A stretch of DNA of 64,000 nucleotides from Owenia fusiformis. Taxonomy: Eukaryota > Annelida > Polychaeta > Sabellida > Oweniidae. Made by a program: the position numbers and the translations under genes. The stretch covers positions 25,685,248 to 25,749,247 of the forward strand of contig CAIIXF020000003.1 in assembly GCA_903813345.2 (NCBI GenBank), read 5' to 3'. Shown one piece after another: positions 38,274 to 52,600 of the stretch. The notes under the pieces were generated by a model, which saw only the letters and a list, made by a program, of their open reading frames with translations, had not been told where the DNA came from and searched no databases. Every line of letters starts with the position of its first letter. Positions within the stretch are counted from its first letter, which is position 1.

Positions 38274-39124
38274 CACCCTATGCAGACAGAGCCTGTGGGA
38301 AATATTGGGTGCGGAGCAAATGAGCGGAGGGTGCGGAGCTAACGGTCATTTTTGAATTTAAATTTGGGATATTTCTGAAACTAAGCCGTTTTGGGACTTC
38401 AAATATACCAAGATATGTGTATTTGACACCAAATATCAATACAATTGTGAAAATAGTAGCGCAATTCATTCTATAGCGACGCAGTGTGCCTTAAACCTTT
38501 CCCAGACCTATATATTTTGAAATTATCCCTTAAATACTGAGTCCGCAGCATTCATAAAAAATGGTGTTCAGGGTACACTTTCTATACAAATTATTTTTGC
38601 ATCTTGGAAGCCAGACAGTATCTGTTTGATTTTATAAGAATTCGGAAATGTTTTTCAGATATGAGCCCCCTCTAAATATTGGGTGCGGAGGAGCTCCATA
38701 AACGTACCTCCGCACCCAATATTTAGAGGGGGCTCATATCTGAAGAACATTTCCGAATTTTTATAAAATCACACAGATACTGCCTGGCTTCCAAGATGCA
38801 AAAATAATTTGCATGGGTAGTGTATCTTGAACACCATTTTTTATGAATGCTGGGGACGCAGTATTAAAAGGATAGTCTCAAAATATATAGGTCTGGGAAA
38901 TGTTTAAGGCATACTGCGTCGCTATAAAATGAATTGCACTACTATTTTCACAATTTTATTGATATTTGGTGTCAAAGACACATATCTTGGTATATTTGAA
39001 GTCCCAAAACGGCTTAGTTTCAGAAATATCCCAATTTTAAATTCAAAAATGACCGTTAGCTCCGCACCCTCCGCTCATTTGCGCCGCACCCAATATTTCC
39101 CACAGGCTCTGTCTGCATAGGGTG
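38274..39124. mobile_element. 851-bp near-perfect palindrome (foldback element) with TSD
   Basis: Arms 38274-~38695 and ~38703-39124 are near-perfect reverse complements; the ends are CACCCTATGCAGACAGAGCC. TAGTA flanks both ends (38269-38273, 39125-39129), a 5-bp target-site duplication. Removing it restores a continuous family-C unit (caactagtatttgac). Each arm gives a mirrored 63-codon open frame without recognisable similarity. Non-autonomous foldback DNA transposon. Confidence 0.85.
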
Positions 39125-39899
39125 TAGTATTTGACTTCTATTTTTAACTGAATTTGTATTTTGCTGAATCTTGTAATTTGGACATATTGGTGTCCAAAAT
39201 AGCTTCACCCATCACCATCCTCATCTCAAAATGATAAAAGTTTTGTTTTTCTGATTTTACTTTGCTTTGCTTGTCTTTATGAGCTGTCTTTTTCTCCTTT
39301 GAGCTGACATTGAGATCATTGTCTTCATCTGTGCTTCGCTTGATTAGTTATTGAAACATGATTTTTCCTCCTTCTGGTGCTGGATCTGAAAGTCATGATA
39401 AATGTTATTATCAATCATTGTGAAAAACAAATGTTTAAGGTGGCCCATCACTTCGTTTATTTTTTTCGTGGAGGCACTCAGTAAAATTACAATTTTCTGC
39501 ACCATGATGCCCGATCAAGATCATTCGAGTACCTACATGTATGTGTTCCTGACACTTTTGGGCATCCTGGAATGACAACGTCTACCCAAAGTTTGCACAC
39601 TATGTTGATCTAAGTTATGACTGAAATCGTTAAGACAAAATTTGAGGTACACAAACAAATATTGTTTATGAAAACTATTTACAAAAAAATGTTCCAGAGA
39701 CTCTAATCTACTTAATAACCAAGGTTTTATTTGAAGATGCATTGCCTTTTTAAGTAGGTAAAGGTGTATACAGAACACGGAAGTAATTGCCATATTGAAA
39801 AGGTTCTTTAAGCTACTAAACAGTTTAATTAATGACCCGAGGGCGTCCCAAGGGTATGGATAACTAATGAGCACAATGTAACAAGCCAGATAAAGAAAT

Positions 39900-39985
39900 T
39901 GAAAGAAAGTGTGCCACATCCAATGTCCGTGTGGGATTCGAACCTATAGGACCAGCATGGATCCAAAGACTGCTGCTATACCAAC
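39900..39985 (-). repeat. tRNA-derived SINE head (candidate)
   Basis: On the minus strand, A-box-like TGGTATAGCAG and an exact B-box GGTTCGAATCC 39 nt downstream. No matching acceptor stem, so not a working tRNA. The body probably continues towards 39540. Confidence 0.5.
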
Positions 39986-40507
39986 ATAATTGGTATTTTG
40001 GTTTTCAAAGATTCCGTTCTTTTACAATGAGGATTGGCTCCCAGGATCGAAACTCGATATTTTCCAACAATGAAAACGTATGTTCGCTCGCTGACTTTTC
40101 TTAAGACATTCAAAACGACTGACATGACTGAGACAATATGTTCAAATCCTAATCAGACTTAGATTGAAAAAGATGTTAAAGTTTGAAAATTAATTGTGAA
40201 ACCGTTTTTCTTAAAGTTTGCAGACACGGATTTTAGCATTTCACTATAAAATGGCCGATCGCAACAGAATAAAGGTATCGAGTTGAAAGTTTTTCTACCG
40301 CATCTGTATGTACTGATTGATCATCAGTTATCCCTGAAAATTTGAAGTTGATGTTTGTAGCGGTTATGGAGAAAACTGCTGGACGTTCGGACGAACAGAC
40401 AGACGAACGGACAGACACACAGATTCGCCTAGGCCGACAATATGGCCCACACTACGTAGTGGGGACAAAATATTAATATTAAGTATTATATAATAATCAC
40501 CCTCGAT

Positions 40508-40639
40508 TTATACATCCTGTTCAGTCTTATACCAGCTATTGAATGCAGCACGTGAGATCTTTATGCTCTGTGGGTCCGATTTTTTACAATATACACGAAT
40601 ATGTTCCTCTGCAAACTTTTCTGGCAACATCTGGGACAC
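40508..40639 (-). CDS. SAMHD1: SAMHD1-2 exon 14 with early stop
   Basis: Encodes [43 protein letters not shown] and then TAA. Where copy 1 reads GTGGACAAACCGAGGGTGA, copy 2 reads GTATAAATCGAGGGTGA: a 2-bp net loss and substitutions create the stop and damage the donor context. No GGDSL-type last exon was found between here and TRIP13. Confidence 0.88.
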   Translation of the reverse strand: MSQMLPEKFAEEHIRVYCKKSDPQSIKISRAAFNSWYKTEQDV

Positions 40640-43600
40640 CTAGAATATTAAAGATTGTCCTTCACTTAGTATACATGTATAATAAAATTAAAGAATAAAT
40701 TTGATATCAATAAGGAATAACCAGAGGATCGTCACGATATACTCCAGAAAACCAATAATATTATGCGGATGATAATCTATCTGTAAACTCCGCTTGTTGA
40801 TTCCCCGTCAAATTGAACTATCTGAAAATTTATTTCAATGATATTATACATTTTATTAACAGTAACATTTAGTGGGCTAATTGAAGGATAATAAGAAAAC
40901 CCTATGATTTTTCAGAATATCATTTTAATCTACTCGGTGATACATACTAGTAGATCTCTCATGCAGATACCAATATCACCTCGTAGATTAAAATTGATAT
41001 TCCTCAAAATGAGAGGATATCCTATATTGAGAACATGGTAGAACTAATTGCAAACGGGTTTAAACTGACTTAGAACATATTTAAGACTGCTTATGAACGA
41101 GTTAGCAAAAAATATAGCTATCACACCAAACAAGTTGCTACTGCGCGTTCTTCAAAACTGATTTTAAACTGTGTGCGAACGGAATGAACGTAGCTGCAAC
41201 TTTCTAAGGTGAGATGGACGTATTGAAGACTGTTTATGAATGAAGTAGCTAATTATTTTAGACATATTTCCCGACCACAGCCAGATTGAGCCCGTTTTCG
41301 ACGTTTTCGTAGGACTGGCAAGAACGGGTAAGAACTAGTTTGGTGTGATAGGGGGTTAGATTATAAATCTCCTTGGGTTTGGCACCTTGAATTTTCTTAC
41401 ATATACAGGGTGTTCAATGTGCTTATATTCAATGCTTTGATGACTGGGATTAAGAAAAACATATTTTCCTGAACACTATTCAAGCTTTTAAACCCTGGAC
41501 TCAGTGTATAGTTGCCTGAATCATTCATCCAGGGCATTGTTTCAACCTTTACACAAGACTCGCACAATCGAGTGTGAAGTTTAGGAAACAACGTCCGAGT
41601 AGAATGAACCAGCCACCGTGCACTAATTTTGGAATCTCAATGATCAAGGTATCTTCATGAATTTTTATACGAGTGTATACACATTTTCAGTGTGGGTATA
41701 CTCTGACACAAAATCATTCAAAATTGTAAATTAGAAAACCTGTCTTAAAATTTACGCAATATAAAGGGAGTCAGTTCATCAAATTTGACAAAATTGTTTA
41801 AGAAACGTGGGTAGATATTATGATATGTGTAAAGTAGTGAAAGCAATCCGGAAATGACTGAAATAATGTAAAAGACAGAAATCCCGATTTCAGAAAATTG
41901 TATTTTTGAACATTTTTTGATGATTTCAATGAGAGCATGCCTGGACGGAAAACGTGATATCTCCAAACTTGTTAATGTTATCTAAGTACAGCAATCTTTT
42001 TTCCATTGAACACTCTATCTATAATGTACAAAAATCACCTGTTTTCTTAACTATTGAGAAAGTTATTCCAAAATTAGTGGGTGGTGTTTTTTGTGTCACC
42101 CACTATATTTATTTTTCCTTTAACTACCTTTTCTTTAGGCAAATTTACTGCTGTGTTAGGATCATCTTTCGTGTAGAATCTGACACTGTCCACAGGGTTA
42201 TTCACATCCATGCCATAGTCATACTTAATGACCTGAAAAAAGTACATTTTGTACATAAAGACATTCACCATTGAGTAACATACTTTAGAAAGGTTTATGG
42301 TACAGCACAATGGAATCAATACATGACTGAAGGGATGACAAGTGATCAAGTTTATAATTAGAGACGAGTTGGTACGATGCAATAATTTATCCAGATAAAG
42401 ATCTTTTAGGAAAAATCTTGGATTATTGATTATTGATCCAGATAAATGTTTGGTGAATGACATACTTCAATTTGAATATATGGCATTTAGAGCCATTAGT
42501 ACGATCCTGTTTTCTGGGGGGATACCATGACGAAATTTATCTGGATCAATCTTAGAATCTTAGGATCTTAGCCTTCCTTTCTTTATACAGGGGTATCCAT
42601 CAGCAGCAGGCAATTATTTAGCCTTGCCCATTTTGGTATTATATTTTATCAATCTTAATTTTATGTTATAAAATGGAATTTAAAAAAAAATAAAAAGACC
42701 CCGACATACGCAAGGCTAGCATTTATTTTTCTTATTGTTTCCATTACAAAAGTCACCATACCATAATTTTGTTAAATCATTCGTTGTTTTGCATGAAATT
42801 CTAATGAAACCCCGTCTTTTCTTATCATTTTCAGTGAAATTTCAAACTTACATGCACCACTAGGTCTGAGGCAGTGATGTATTCTCTATCTTTAGGAGGA
42901 ACGTGGGCAGCCACCTCTTTTCTGATGACATCCTGCGAAAAAAGAGGAACAGGAATAAAAATGAGAAACAGGATTGAACAGTGTTTTACTAATAGAGGTG
43001 TCCCACTTCACAGGATTTTCTGCATAACCAATATCACTGGTGATCCACTCGATTTTCGAAAAACAGTTAAGATCTCAGCACTTTTAACCCAAACCGTTTA
43101 TGTAACATAAGTGAGGAATTAAATAGACGATTTTGTTGTCTTCTGAGCTATTTCTTCGCAAACATGTACATTTTCTAAAACATATGATACTGATACACGA
43201 TTGTGAGAAAAACATTGTGGGGATTCTCCTACAACGCGTGAAAAAAGGAAAAAAGAAAAACCGTACCTTCGACGTTTAAACATTTTGTTACCGAAACGAC
43301 CGACCACTTTTCCCAAAGACAATCTTATTTTATTTATATTCCAACATTTTGTTTCTTGGGTTGCTGCTTTTGGTTCGGGTTTGAGGAAAATGTTGAAGTA
43401 TACGTTTCTGAGAAAAACGTCGTGGGGATTCTGCCTACAATGCGTGAAATAAGAAAAAAAGAAAAATCGTACCTTCGACGTTCCGACATTTTGTTACCAA
43501 AACGAACCGTTTCGGTAACCAGCGTAATCGAGCGGATCACCAGTGAATGTATTGTACATCGGCCAAGCCTGTGACATCAGAAAAAGGTGTATTCAATGAG

Positions 43601-46600
43601 AAGTATTCACCGATTGGCACTTTCGCCCTGTGTAACTCTAACATCAATCGCATAATAATATGTAAAAGGTAGGACAAAAATAAATCATTCTTGTTCTAAC
43701 AAGAAATATGTTCGGGAGTGAGGAAATGGTGGTGCGCGACATACGATTTCAAGTTCGCGACGTGAGAATCGTGGTTCGAGCGCATAGCACGTAGTTCGCG
43801 AGGTCGGAACTAATGTTCGCGTTGTTGGAAGTCTAGGAGGCCTGAATTAATGGAATGCTACCTTACCTCATCCTGTTTGTGTGCCTTTGTAGGTGTTCTT
43901 GGCCGGGTCTGCCCAATACATCTATAAACACATGGCACAATATTATTAAATTCATTTCTTTGTATATCTATTTCCAATCGCCCAATATCCTGAGTTCTAC
44001 TGGGTTGAGTTGACTTGGCGTTGAGTTGACTTGTTACCAGTAAATCAATTCTAACTAGAAATCGGCAACTCCACGGAGTAGCAAACCCTAACGAACACTA
44101 TTTAACGTATACATAGATATATTGAGCGAGACTCGGGATAATTTATGCAATGTCATTCAAAATTGAAACTTTTGATTGGGTTCGAAGCCGAGATGCCCGG
44201 ATATGACCGAGCAAAAGCCGGAATTCACGTGATTTTTCACGAAGAAGGGGCGGAGTTTAAGCGAGATTCATCGAGACTTCTTCGTGTCAATCGTGTCAAT
44301 CCCTGCATTGCTTATTGTAAACTCCACCTTTTTGCCCATATATAGAGATGCTACTTGCGAGTGTGAACTGTTCAATCTAGAAATTTCTTAAGCGATGTCT
44401 TTCTACGATTTTTCTTCTCGATATCTCGATAATTAGTGGACATATTTGAACCATTCTTTCTTCAAAATGAAGGTATAGCTAGAATACATATTACCAATCT
44501 GTTGGTTAATATATTTATTCATTGATATTGGCAGAAATTCGATCGTAAATAAACATGCTAAAATTGAAAAAATTGGAACATTTGACAGAAATCTCCGAGT
44601 AATGTATGAATTGCATCAGGAGAAAGCAGGAGAAAAGCTGAGACAGTCTGCTTCGTGGAGTTTGCAAAGGAAGCCCGGATGTAAATGACGTCATCTCAGA
44701 AGTTTACATGGTTTCGAAAAGTTTTAGTACTGGGTTTATCTTTGAACGATTCCTCGATTATCTAAGATATATTTACATTTAACCTACAAAGGACAAGTTT
44801 GACAATAGATAACATCGATACCGATTCCCGAGACCTACCGGTGAGTGAAAAGTATCAGTAAATCGGTCGAAAAATTGTTTTGAATAAATTGTATAATTTT
44901 TCGAAACTTCCACCAACCGCTCTCGAAAATTATTTTCACAAATTTAAGTTTATAAGTTTATAAGTTAAGTACGGTAAGTATAGGCATAAATTGCCTGTTT
45001 AACCGATCAATTCTTTTGAATTTGTTCATATTAAGTTAGTAACGGTGTATAAAGTGGTAGTCAACTGTATGATCATATTTCATTGGTTGATTGTTCATCA
45101 AAATTGAAAAACATTCAATTTGAGACCCTATCTGTTGCAAGACTAACGCCTGGCGTAACCGTCACCATGTTATTCAGTGTTTTTAAGTAGCACAAGGATC
45201 CTGCCATGACCGTGGTAATGTTATCGTGAAAGCCTTTTATAACCGCGACAATGCTGTATTATATTGCAATGCCTGCCATGACCGTGACAATGTAATATAG
45301 TTCTGTGTGAAATAATAATAGAATAATAAATAAATAGTTGTTGTTTGTAGTCAATGTTCTCATCTTTATTGCACTTCAATATTCACATCTCAGCTCATCT
45401 TAAAAGTCTAAAACTCACTTCATAAAAATGTTCTCTAAAATACAACACTCTGCTCTACTGCATGCATACATGTCTTTCACTCCACTAATACTTTCATACT
45501 AAACTCAACTCAGTCAACCCATTCATGCACTACTGAATAATCCATTCACTCACTCAGTCTAAAAACAATCTAATTATGAAAGTAAGTCCTAACATCGCAC
45601 ACTATATACATCATAATACCTTACATCCTCCCCCTTCAGGAGATTATTTTTGTTCAATAAATATTGAACCATCTCTAGAAAATTGAAACAAAAATAATAA
45701 ATTCTTATAAATCAAAATGTCTCTGAAAGTCATAATCTCAATGTCTCTCAAAATATCTCAAATAAATGCTCAAAACAATGGCTCAAGTTTTGTTTGGTAG
45801 GTAGTTACAGCGACTGTTCCTTGACGGTTGAAGTTGTTTCTCAATACAGGTTTGAATTCAAGTGCCGCAAAATGTCTCTATTGATGTACTCCAAGACATC
45901 AGTATTGTATATTCTCAGCTCAACTCAATAAATTGATGTCCTCCAAAACATCTGTAAAATGTAAATTCTCAGCTCAACTCAATATATCCGTAGGATGATC
46001 TCTCTTAGGTCATCGTAGGATGCTCAATAGGACCATGTGTCCCCCTGGACTGGTCCTTATATCCAAAACATTAACCAACTCGTTATGGTTATGATTGGAC
46101 AATCTCGGTTCAACTCATTGTCCACATTTTGAATCTCATTCCTATTATGGACGGTTCTCATTTTGATGCGCTCCTCTTCCATCATATAATAAATGTTCGA
46201 GATCATTTTATGCAACCCGTCTCTTTGGCCGTATACTTGATTCAATAGTCTTGGATCTAGTCCGCTGTGACTAGTTCTTTTTGATACCAACTCAACTCGA
46301 TATCTCCATCTCAATTCGATATCTGTCTTTAATCTCAGAATTTTACATATGTCTCAATCGACGACGTGAACTTCGTAGTTTCGCTGCCACCATGTGAAAT
46401 AATAATAGAATAATAAATAAGTATACGTAGTTGTTGTTTGTAGTCAATGTTCTCATCTTTATTGCACTTCAATATTCACATCTCAGCTCATCTTAAAAGC
46501 CTAAAACTCACTTCATAAAAATGTTCTCTAAAATACAACACTCTGCTCTACTGCATGCATACATGTCTTTCACTCCACTAATACTTTCATACTAAACTCA

Positions 46601-49600
46601 ACTCAGTCAACCCATTCATGCACTACTGAATAATCCATTCAATCACTCAGTCTAAAAACAATCTAATTATGAAAGCAAGTCCTAACATCGCACACTATAT
46701 ACATCATAATACCTTACATTCTGCAAGGCTTGTACATTCATAAGTATACGTCACAATGTAACATTTTACCATCCACTCTATCCTTGATTTAATTGGCAGA
46801 TCTAAGGAGACATGCATGAGATATAATATCATATGATTTAACCATACTTTGAAGCAAAATCTAGGTAGTAATGAACTCTTGCTCTAGGCAGCCATTTTGA
46901 ATTTTCTGAGTCACGAATCGGAAAAATAAAACCATATTGTGATAAGCTCTAGAATTCCTTCTGTCAATTTGACTATAATATAGCCATGCTATTTGTCTAC
47001 TTAAGAGATAATTTATTTTGGTCATATGGTCATTTTGAATATAAGCCTACGAGGTCAGAATCGAAAAAACGATACAATAATTGCCATACACTCTTCATTG
47101 ATTATCATGGGAGTATAATAAAGACATTCAGAAAGATCTCGAAATTGACGAAAAAATTCCTCAACCATACCAAACCCCTGGGGGTCAGGGTTAAAAACAC
47201 GGAATATATGTGAATACGGACTGACGGATGGACGGATGGATGGACTTAGGGCTTCTCGATATCCCTACCGAACTTACTATTCGTTGGGATAATACACAGA
47301 AATCTATATCAACCAATGATGTGGAAAGTACCACTTTTCCGACAACTGAAAATTTAGCAAAATATAGTTTAAAAGAGCTCTCTCTTTAAAAATACATTGT
47401 ATTTCAATTTTTCTATTTGTTACAACCTACAATGTTTACCTTCAATATATTTTGTTGTAAACCTTCTTTCTTTAAAATACCATAACTTAAAAAATGCTTG
47501 CCTTGTAAATGCATGGCATTTGCAAATTAGATTAAAATGGTGCATATTCTGAATATTTTAAATTTTGGTGAATTTAGGATCTAAATAGGCACTGGGGCCC
47601 TTTAATCAAAATAATATCACAACTTTGGTGAATTCCCATTAAACTTTGATAAGTGGAATATCATTGAATGGTTTATATCATCATACCTATACAATTCTCT
47701 ACGTTCTATCATCTTTAATATTGTTTTGGCAGAGCCTAAGTTTGGGTCACTAGAGATTAAGATGTGATTATAGATGGTGTCATTCAGCTGACAGAAGGCC
47801 ACCATGTCATATATGGCCTCAGACATCTTACGTTTGACACCGTCTTTTCCCTCTAGCAGAATATGGTCATTAGCTTCCACTAAGGCTTCGGTTATCCTGA
47901 AATTCAAAAGGGCAATATTAACAATTCATCATGTATAAATATTTTCAGAGATGTATTTCCACAAATCAACTAAAAAAACATCCCAGCGAACTAAAATATT
48001 TTGATAACCAGTGGCCATCTCGAAAATTTCTTCTTGAACTTTGTTTCTAGGTATAAGTTTATCACCATATATATACAATTTAAACCAAATCCACCAACTG
48101 GTATTTGAGTTATCAACGATTACATTTTTAACGATGATAAATAGCATCCATCCTGAAAATTTCTTTTTGAGAAAACCTTCTTTATCTCTATCAGCATCAG
48201 CATATAAATTTTGAACCAAATTCATCCACTGTTATTTGATGTATCAGGGATAACATTTCTTTTTGAAATTTGAAAAATCTGAACCATATCCGTCCACAGC
48301 TGGTACCATTTTGAAATTTTGTAGCCATCTTAAAAATGTCTTGTTGAACAGAGTTTCTTCCAGACGGACAGAAGGATGGACTGTTTCTCTATATCCCCCT
48401 CGAATTTCGTTCGGTGAGATAACACTTTTCTGGCTGGTTCCCAATAGATTAAAACTAAGGTTGGACGATTAGATTTAGAGGGAACTTATATGAAATACAC
48501 AAAAACATACCCCAAAACTCTTATCTCACTATCAAAGCCTTATTTTTCTAACCCCACTATCACACCAAACTAGTTCTCACTACGTTCTGGAAAACGGGCT
48601 TCAACTTTATACGAACGGACTGGACGAACTTAGAACCGCTTGGGGTCTATTTACAAACGTCATCGAACGTACTCGAACGGGTAGGTCCTCTAGAACTTAG
48701 AACATGCTCAAAATGTTCTCGTGGTCGTCACGTTCTACAATAAGAACGAGTGACAACGTACTAACGACGAGCTGGACGTACTACGAACGGAACCGTCGTA
48801 CTTCAATCCTACTAGAGACGTTTTTTAAACGAGTTGAACTGTCTGAGGACGTATTGAGAACGAGGTAGAACTAATTGCAAACGGGTTTAAACTTTAAACT
48901 GACTAAGAACGTATTAAAGACTGCTTATGAACGAGTTAGCAAAAATATAGCTATCACACCAAACAAGTTGTCCCTGCGTTCGTCAAAACTGGTTTTAAAC
49001 TGTGTGCGAACGGAATGAACGTAGCTGCAACTTTCTAAGGTCTTTTTACGAACTTCATGAACGTTCTCAGACGGGAAGGTGATTTTAGAATTTTGAATCG
49101 ATTCAAAATTCGATGGCGACCATACCGTTCTGTAATAAGGTCATGATGACCTTCTAGACTAAGGGACGCGTTACACGACGTTGCACACCGACCTGGTGCG
49201 GCCTGAACGAACTGCGAATGAGATGGACGTATTGAAGACTGTTTATGAACGAAGTAGCTAATTATTTTAGACATATTTCCCGACCACAGCCAGATTGAGC
49301 CCGTTTTACGACGTTTTCGAAGGACTGGCAAGAACGGGTAAGAACTACTTTGGTGTGATAGGGGGGGGGGGGGGGGTAAACAAAGATATCAGCGAACGCT
49401 TTATTTTGGATTTAGAAAATATTGTTCGGAAAAGTTTAGGTTATCTTATGGAGAGTATTACGCCCTTGTATTACAATGCACGCTAAGCCAAGCATGATTC
49501 ACCAAAAATGGCAATAGTGTGATGAAGGATATTACAAGCTAAATAATTACAATTCAGCACATTTGAAACGCTATCCGGTCATCTCAATCCCAAGTCAACT

Positions 49601-52600
49601 CAACCCCGGTAAAACGCAACCCAAAGTCAACTCAACTTCTGTAAAACTCAGCCCGAGTAGAACTCAACCTCTACATCCGGGCCCTACATGTATATATTTT
49701 AGCACTGGCAAATTTTTATCCAATATTGTCGGAACTCCGCCAGCTCAAGAAACTATAACTTCACAATCTGGTTTGGCGGGTACATTTACCTGAGATACGG
49801 TATAACGCAAATTCACATTCCTCGTGTTGTACCATCACCATTACCGCGCGTTGTACTGTATACTGAATTGGGAGTTTGTGTAGGTTTAATCATGAAAGTC
49901 ACTGTCAAGTTCACTGTCTAGGATGTTGTTACAGACATTTACATATAAATGTATCTACAAACTAGACCAGATCTTTCTGAAAATATGAAAACACCATTCT
50001 GATTTATCAGAGTCCCTCTTTACCTAATGCTTTTGAGAGAACTATTCCAAAAGGATAGTAAAGGCTGTGGATCCCACAATGTGAAAACACCAGTTTGCTC
50101 AAATTCCATCACCCTTGTGTTGTACCTTACCCCGCGCGTTCAACTGTCACGCTGTAAAGTTGATGCATAGGTGACTGGACATCTTGGATTTCCAACGTAT
50201 GATGTGTTCATGATTGAAAATCAAACTGGGAAAGGAGTATGTGACTAGATGCGAGCACATCAAGAGGAGAGTTTTAGAAGAAATGAGAGTCGCAAGTGAA
50301 GCGAGCGGTGCGAATTTTCAAGATTTTAATACTGAGAGTGAAGCAAGCGGCAAATATTAGCACAAGCGAAAGCCCTGCATGAACACATGTGACCAGCAGA
50401 CCCAGCAAGACATGGGAAGCCTGTCCACTTACATGTATTCTACTATGTTCTTCACTTTGTGTTCGTAAGCTCTTTGATGTAACACAATTCGTGTGTGATA
50501 CATATCGTACAGACAATTCGCTTCCTAATAAAATACCATGTTTAAAGTTTGTTTCCAAGATTACTGATTGAGTAAATGACAATTTGACAGTTTTCAAACG
50601 GGCAAGTTATGCGAGTAAAGCCTATTATAACTTTCAAACAGTTATAATAACAACGTGTCAAAAAGACAACTCCCAAGAAAAACAGAACTAACAAAGTACC
50701 CACCTTATCTCTGCAGCAAATCTGGAATACCCCATCAACTTCCAAAACGCGGGCAAACTTGATGAACCGTGTATGGTCAAAGTTGTTATTAAGCCCTAAA
50801 TGGTAGCAATCTCTGGCAAAATAATCCCACTTGTCGACATCAATGCCATTCCGTTTATTTGCTACAATTTCATATAGGAAGCTTTTGGATTTTGGACGAC
50901 CACAAAAGTTCCAATTCGTGTCCTGTATAGATTCTGGAGAAGGTCCTGGAATAAATTCTGTATGAATTCAAAATAAACTCTTCTGACATTTAACGAAAAC
51001 ATAGAAATATTTCTGATATACAAGGCTTCGATATTGTATTGAATGGACACATAAGGGTTTAGACTTGTTCAAGTAATGCAACATTCAAAGGTTCGCATGA
51101 GAACCTCTCGCAGGGAAGGCCTGGAATTTGACGCGCAAATATTGTCCAAGGGAGTATTTGACATCGTACTTCATCCCGCACTTTTGTGATGTATATTCCC
51201 AGTTATTAAGAAGTTAAAGCTAGCTTTATATCGATAAATCGAAACGCCCACCTATACGTTACTAATAGCCCATACAAATGCATCGCTTAAATATTTTCCG
51301 TTCACGTTTAGGTTGTGAAAAACATTGCAAGCTTAAACGCCTTATTATGACCATGATCTGAACGGCTATAATTGCCCCAAAAATTGACTCACTAGGTTCC
51401 TCCTAGGGTAGGAAATTTGACATCCTAATTTTTATTTTGTCTAACCACCACCCTATAATATCCTTTTGATATCAACACTAACCAGCAATCAGTTCTTTGA
51501 TGAAGATGCGATCGCTTTCTATTAAACCATGTTGTTCAAATAATGGGATAAGATTGTTGTCTTCTACGAGGTAGTCAAACATGGCAACTGAAGCATCCTC
51601 ATGCTGGAACAGAAAGTTTACAAATTGCTGATCTCCCATAGCATCAAGGTATCCAGCACTAGTACTAGTATTTGTGGAGATAAATCATGATTTTTCATTT
51701 TCATATTTAAATAAACATTTGTCGATACCTGTAACAGTAACAGTAAATTCAGCAATCAGCCAATGAAAAGAATGATAACCAATGAGACAGTCGGATCCCC
51801 TTATGACTTAAAATCCCTTTAATAACACTTTTTTCCGCTATATTTTGCAAAAACACTATACAAAACAAGTTTATAATGTGAAAATGAACTTGCACGGAAC
51901 ATACAAAAACAAGGGCGCAAACATGTACAATGGGTGATCCTATACAGATTTTCCATCCTGAATGTCAATGGCACAGCACATTTACACAAAGGGTCATATA
52001 ATGGTTGAACTTAATGTGCTTCCATCTTCAAATATTGCAAATTGTATTTCGCTAGCTAACTTTTTATGAAAACCCATGTTATTAAGATGTCAATATGCTT
52101 AGAAAGCCAGTTCCATTTCCAGGTATAAGCACCCTTATGCGGGAGATGTGCTATCTTGAAATATATTTTTGTTGATGTGATAACGTTTTCACAACTTATA
52201 GACCATAGGTTGATCTTCATACAGGGTGTCATATTTAGTCATATTTTGGTCCCTTGATCTTTCTTATACCCGATTCTTAAAATCCTGCCAAATACGCCAA
52301 ATTGCCATGTTTCTACTTTCTAGGCATATGGTCACCTCAATTGATACAATGTAAACATTTGTGAGATTGATTGACATGTGTCAGATATATGCAAATCAAC
52401 ATAACTTTGGAAGATCTTTCCAATGATATATCACAATTAGTACCAAATTTCTTGGTTTTGGCTGTAGAGGGGGAGGGGGGGCGGAACTTATTTGACACCC
52501 TGTATATACCAAATTTCAATCAAATTGGGTGAGAGTAAGCATGGCATGCTTATAAAATTTTGTCACAGCTAGTTCTGGGCGCGATAACACAGCGCCAAGT

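Larger units (their letters stand above)
45306..46719 (-). mobile_element. Non-autonomous LTR retrotransposon, minus orientation, with TSD
   Basis: Two direct repeats, 45306-45625 (320 bp) and 46393-46719 (327 bp), almost identical, starting TGTGAAATAATA and ending CCTTACA (plus strand). TTCTG flanks both sides (45301-45305, 46720-46724). Read on the minus strand: 5' LTR on the right, then a primer-binding-site-like TGGTGGCAGCGAAACTAC right after it (46375-46392), and a purine tract GAAGGGGGAGGA just before the 3' LTR (45626-45637). The 767-bp interior has no gag-pol domains. It sits in SAMHD1-2 intron 10, same orientation as the gene. Confidence 0.88.

Noticed and set aside
38278-39120. Mirrored 63-codon frames (MNCATIFTIVLIFG...)
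   Set aside because: They exist twice only because the region is a palindrome; no family recognised and no transposase motif.
49361-49376. Run of 16 G (and 18 C at 1746-1763)
   Set aside because: Homopolymer tracts; length is unreliable in sequencing and no function can be argued.
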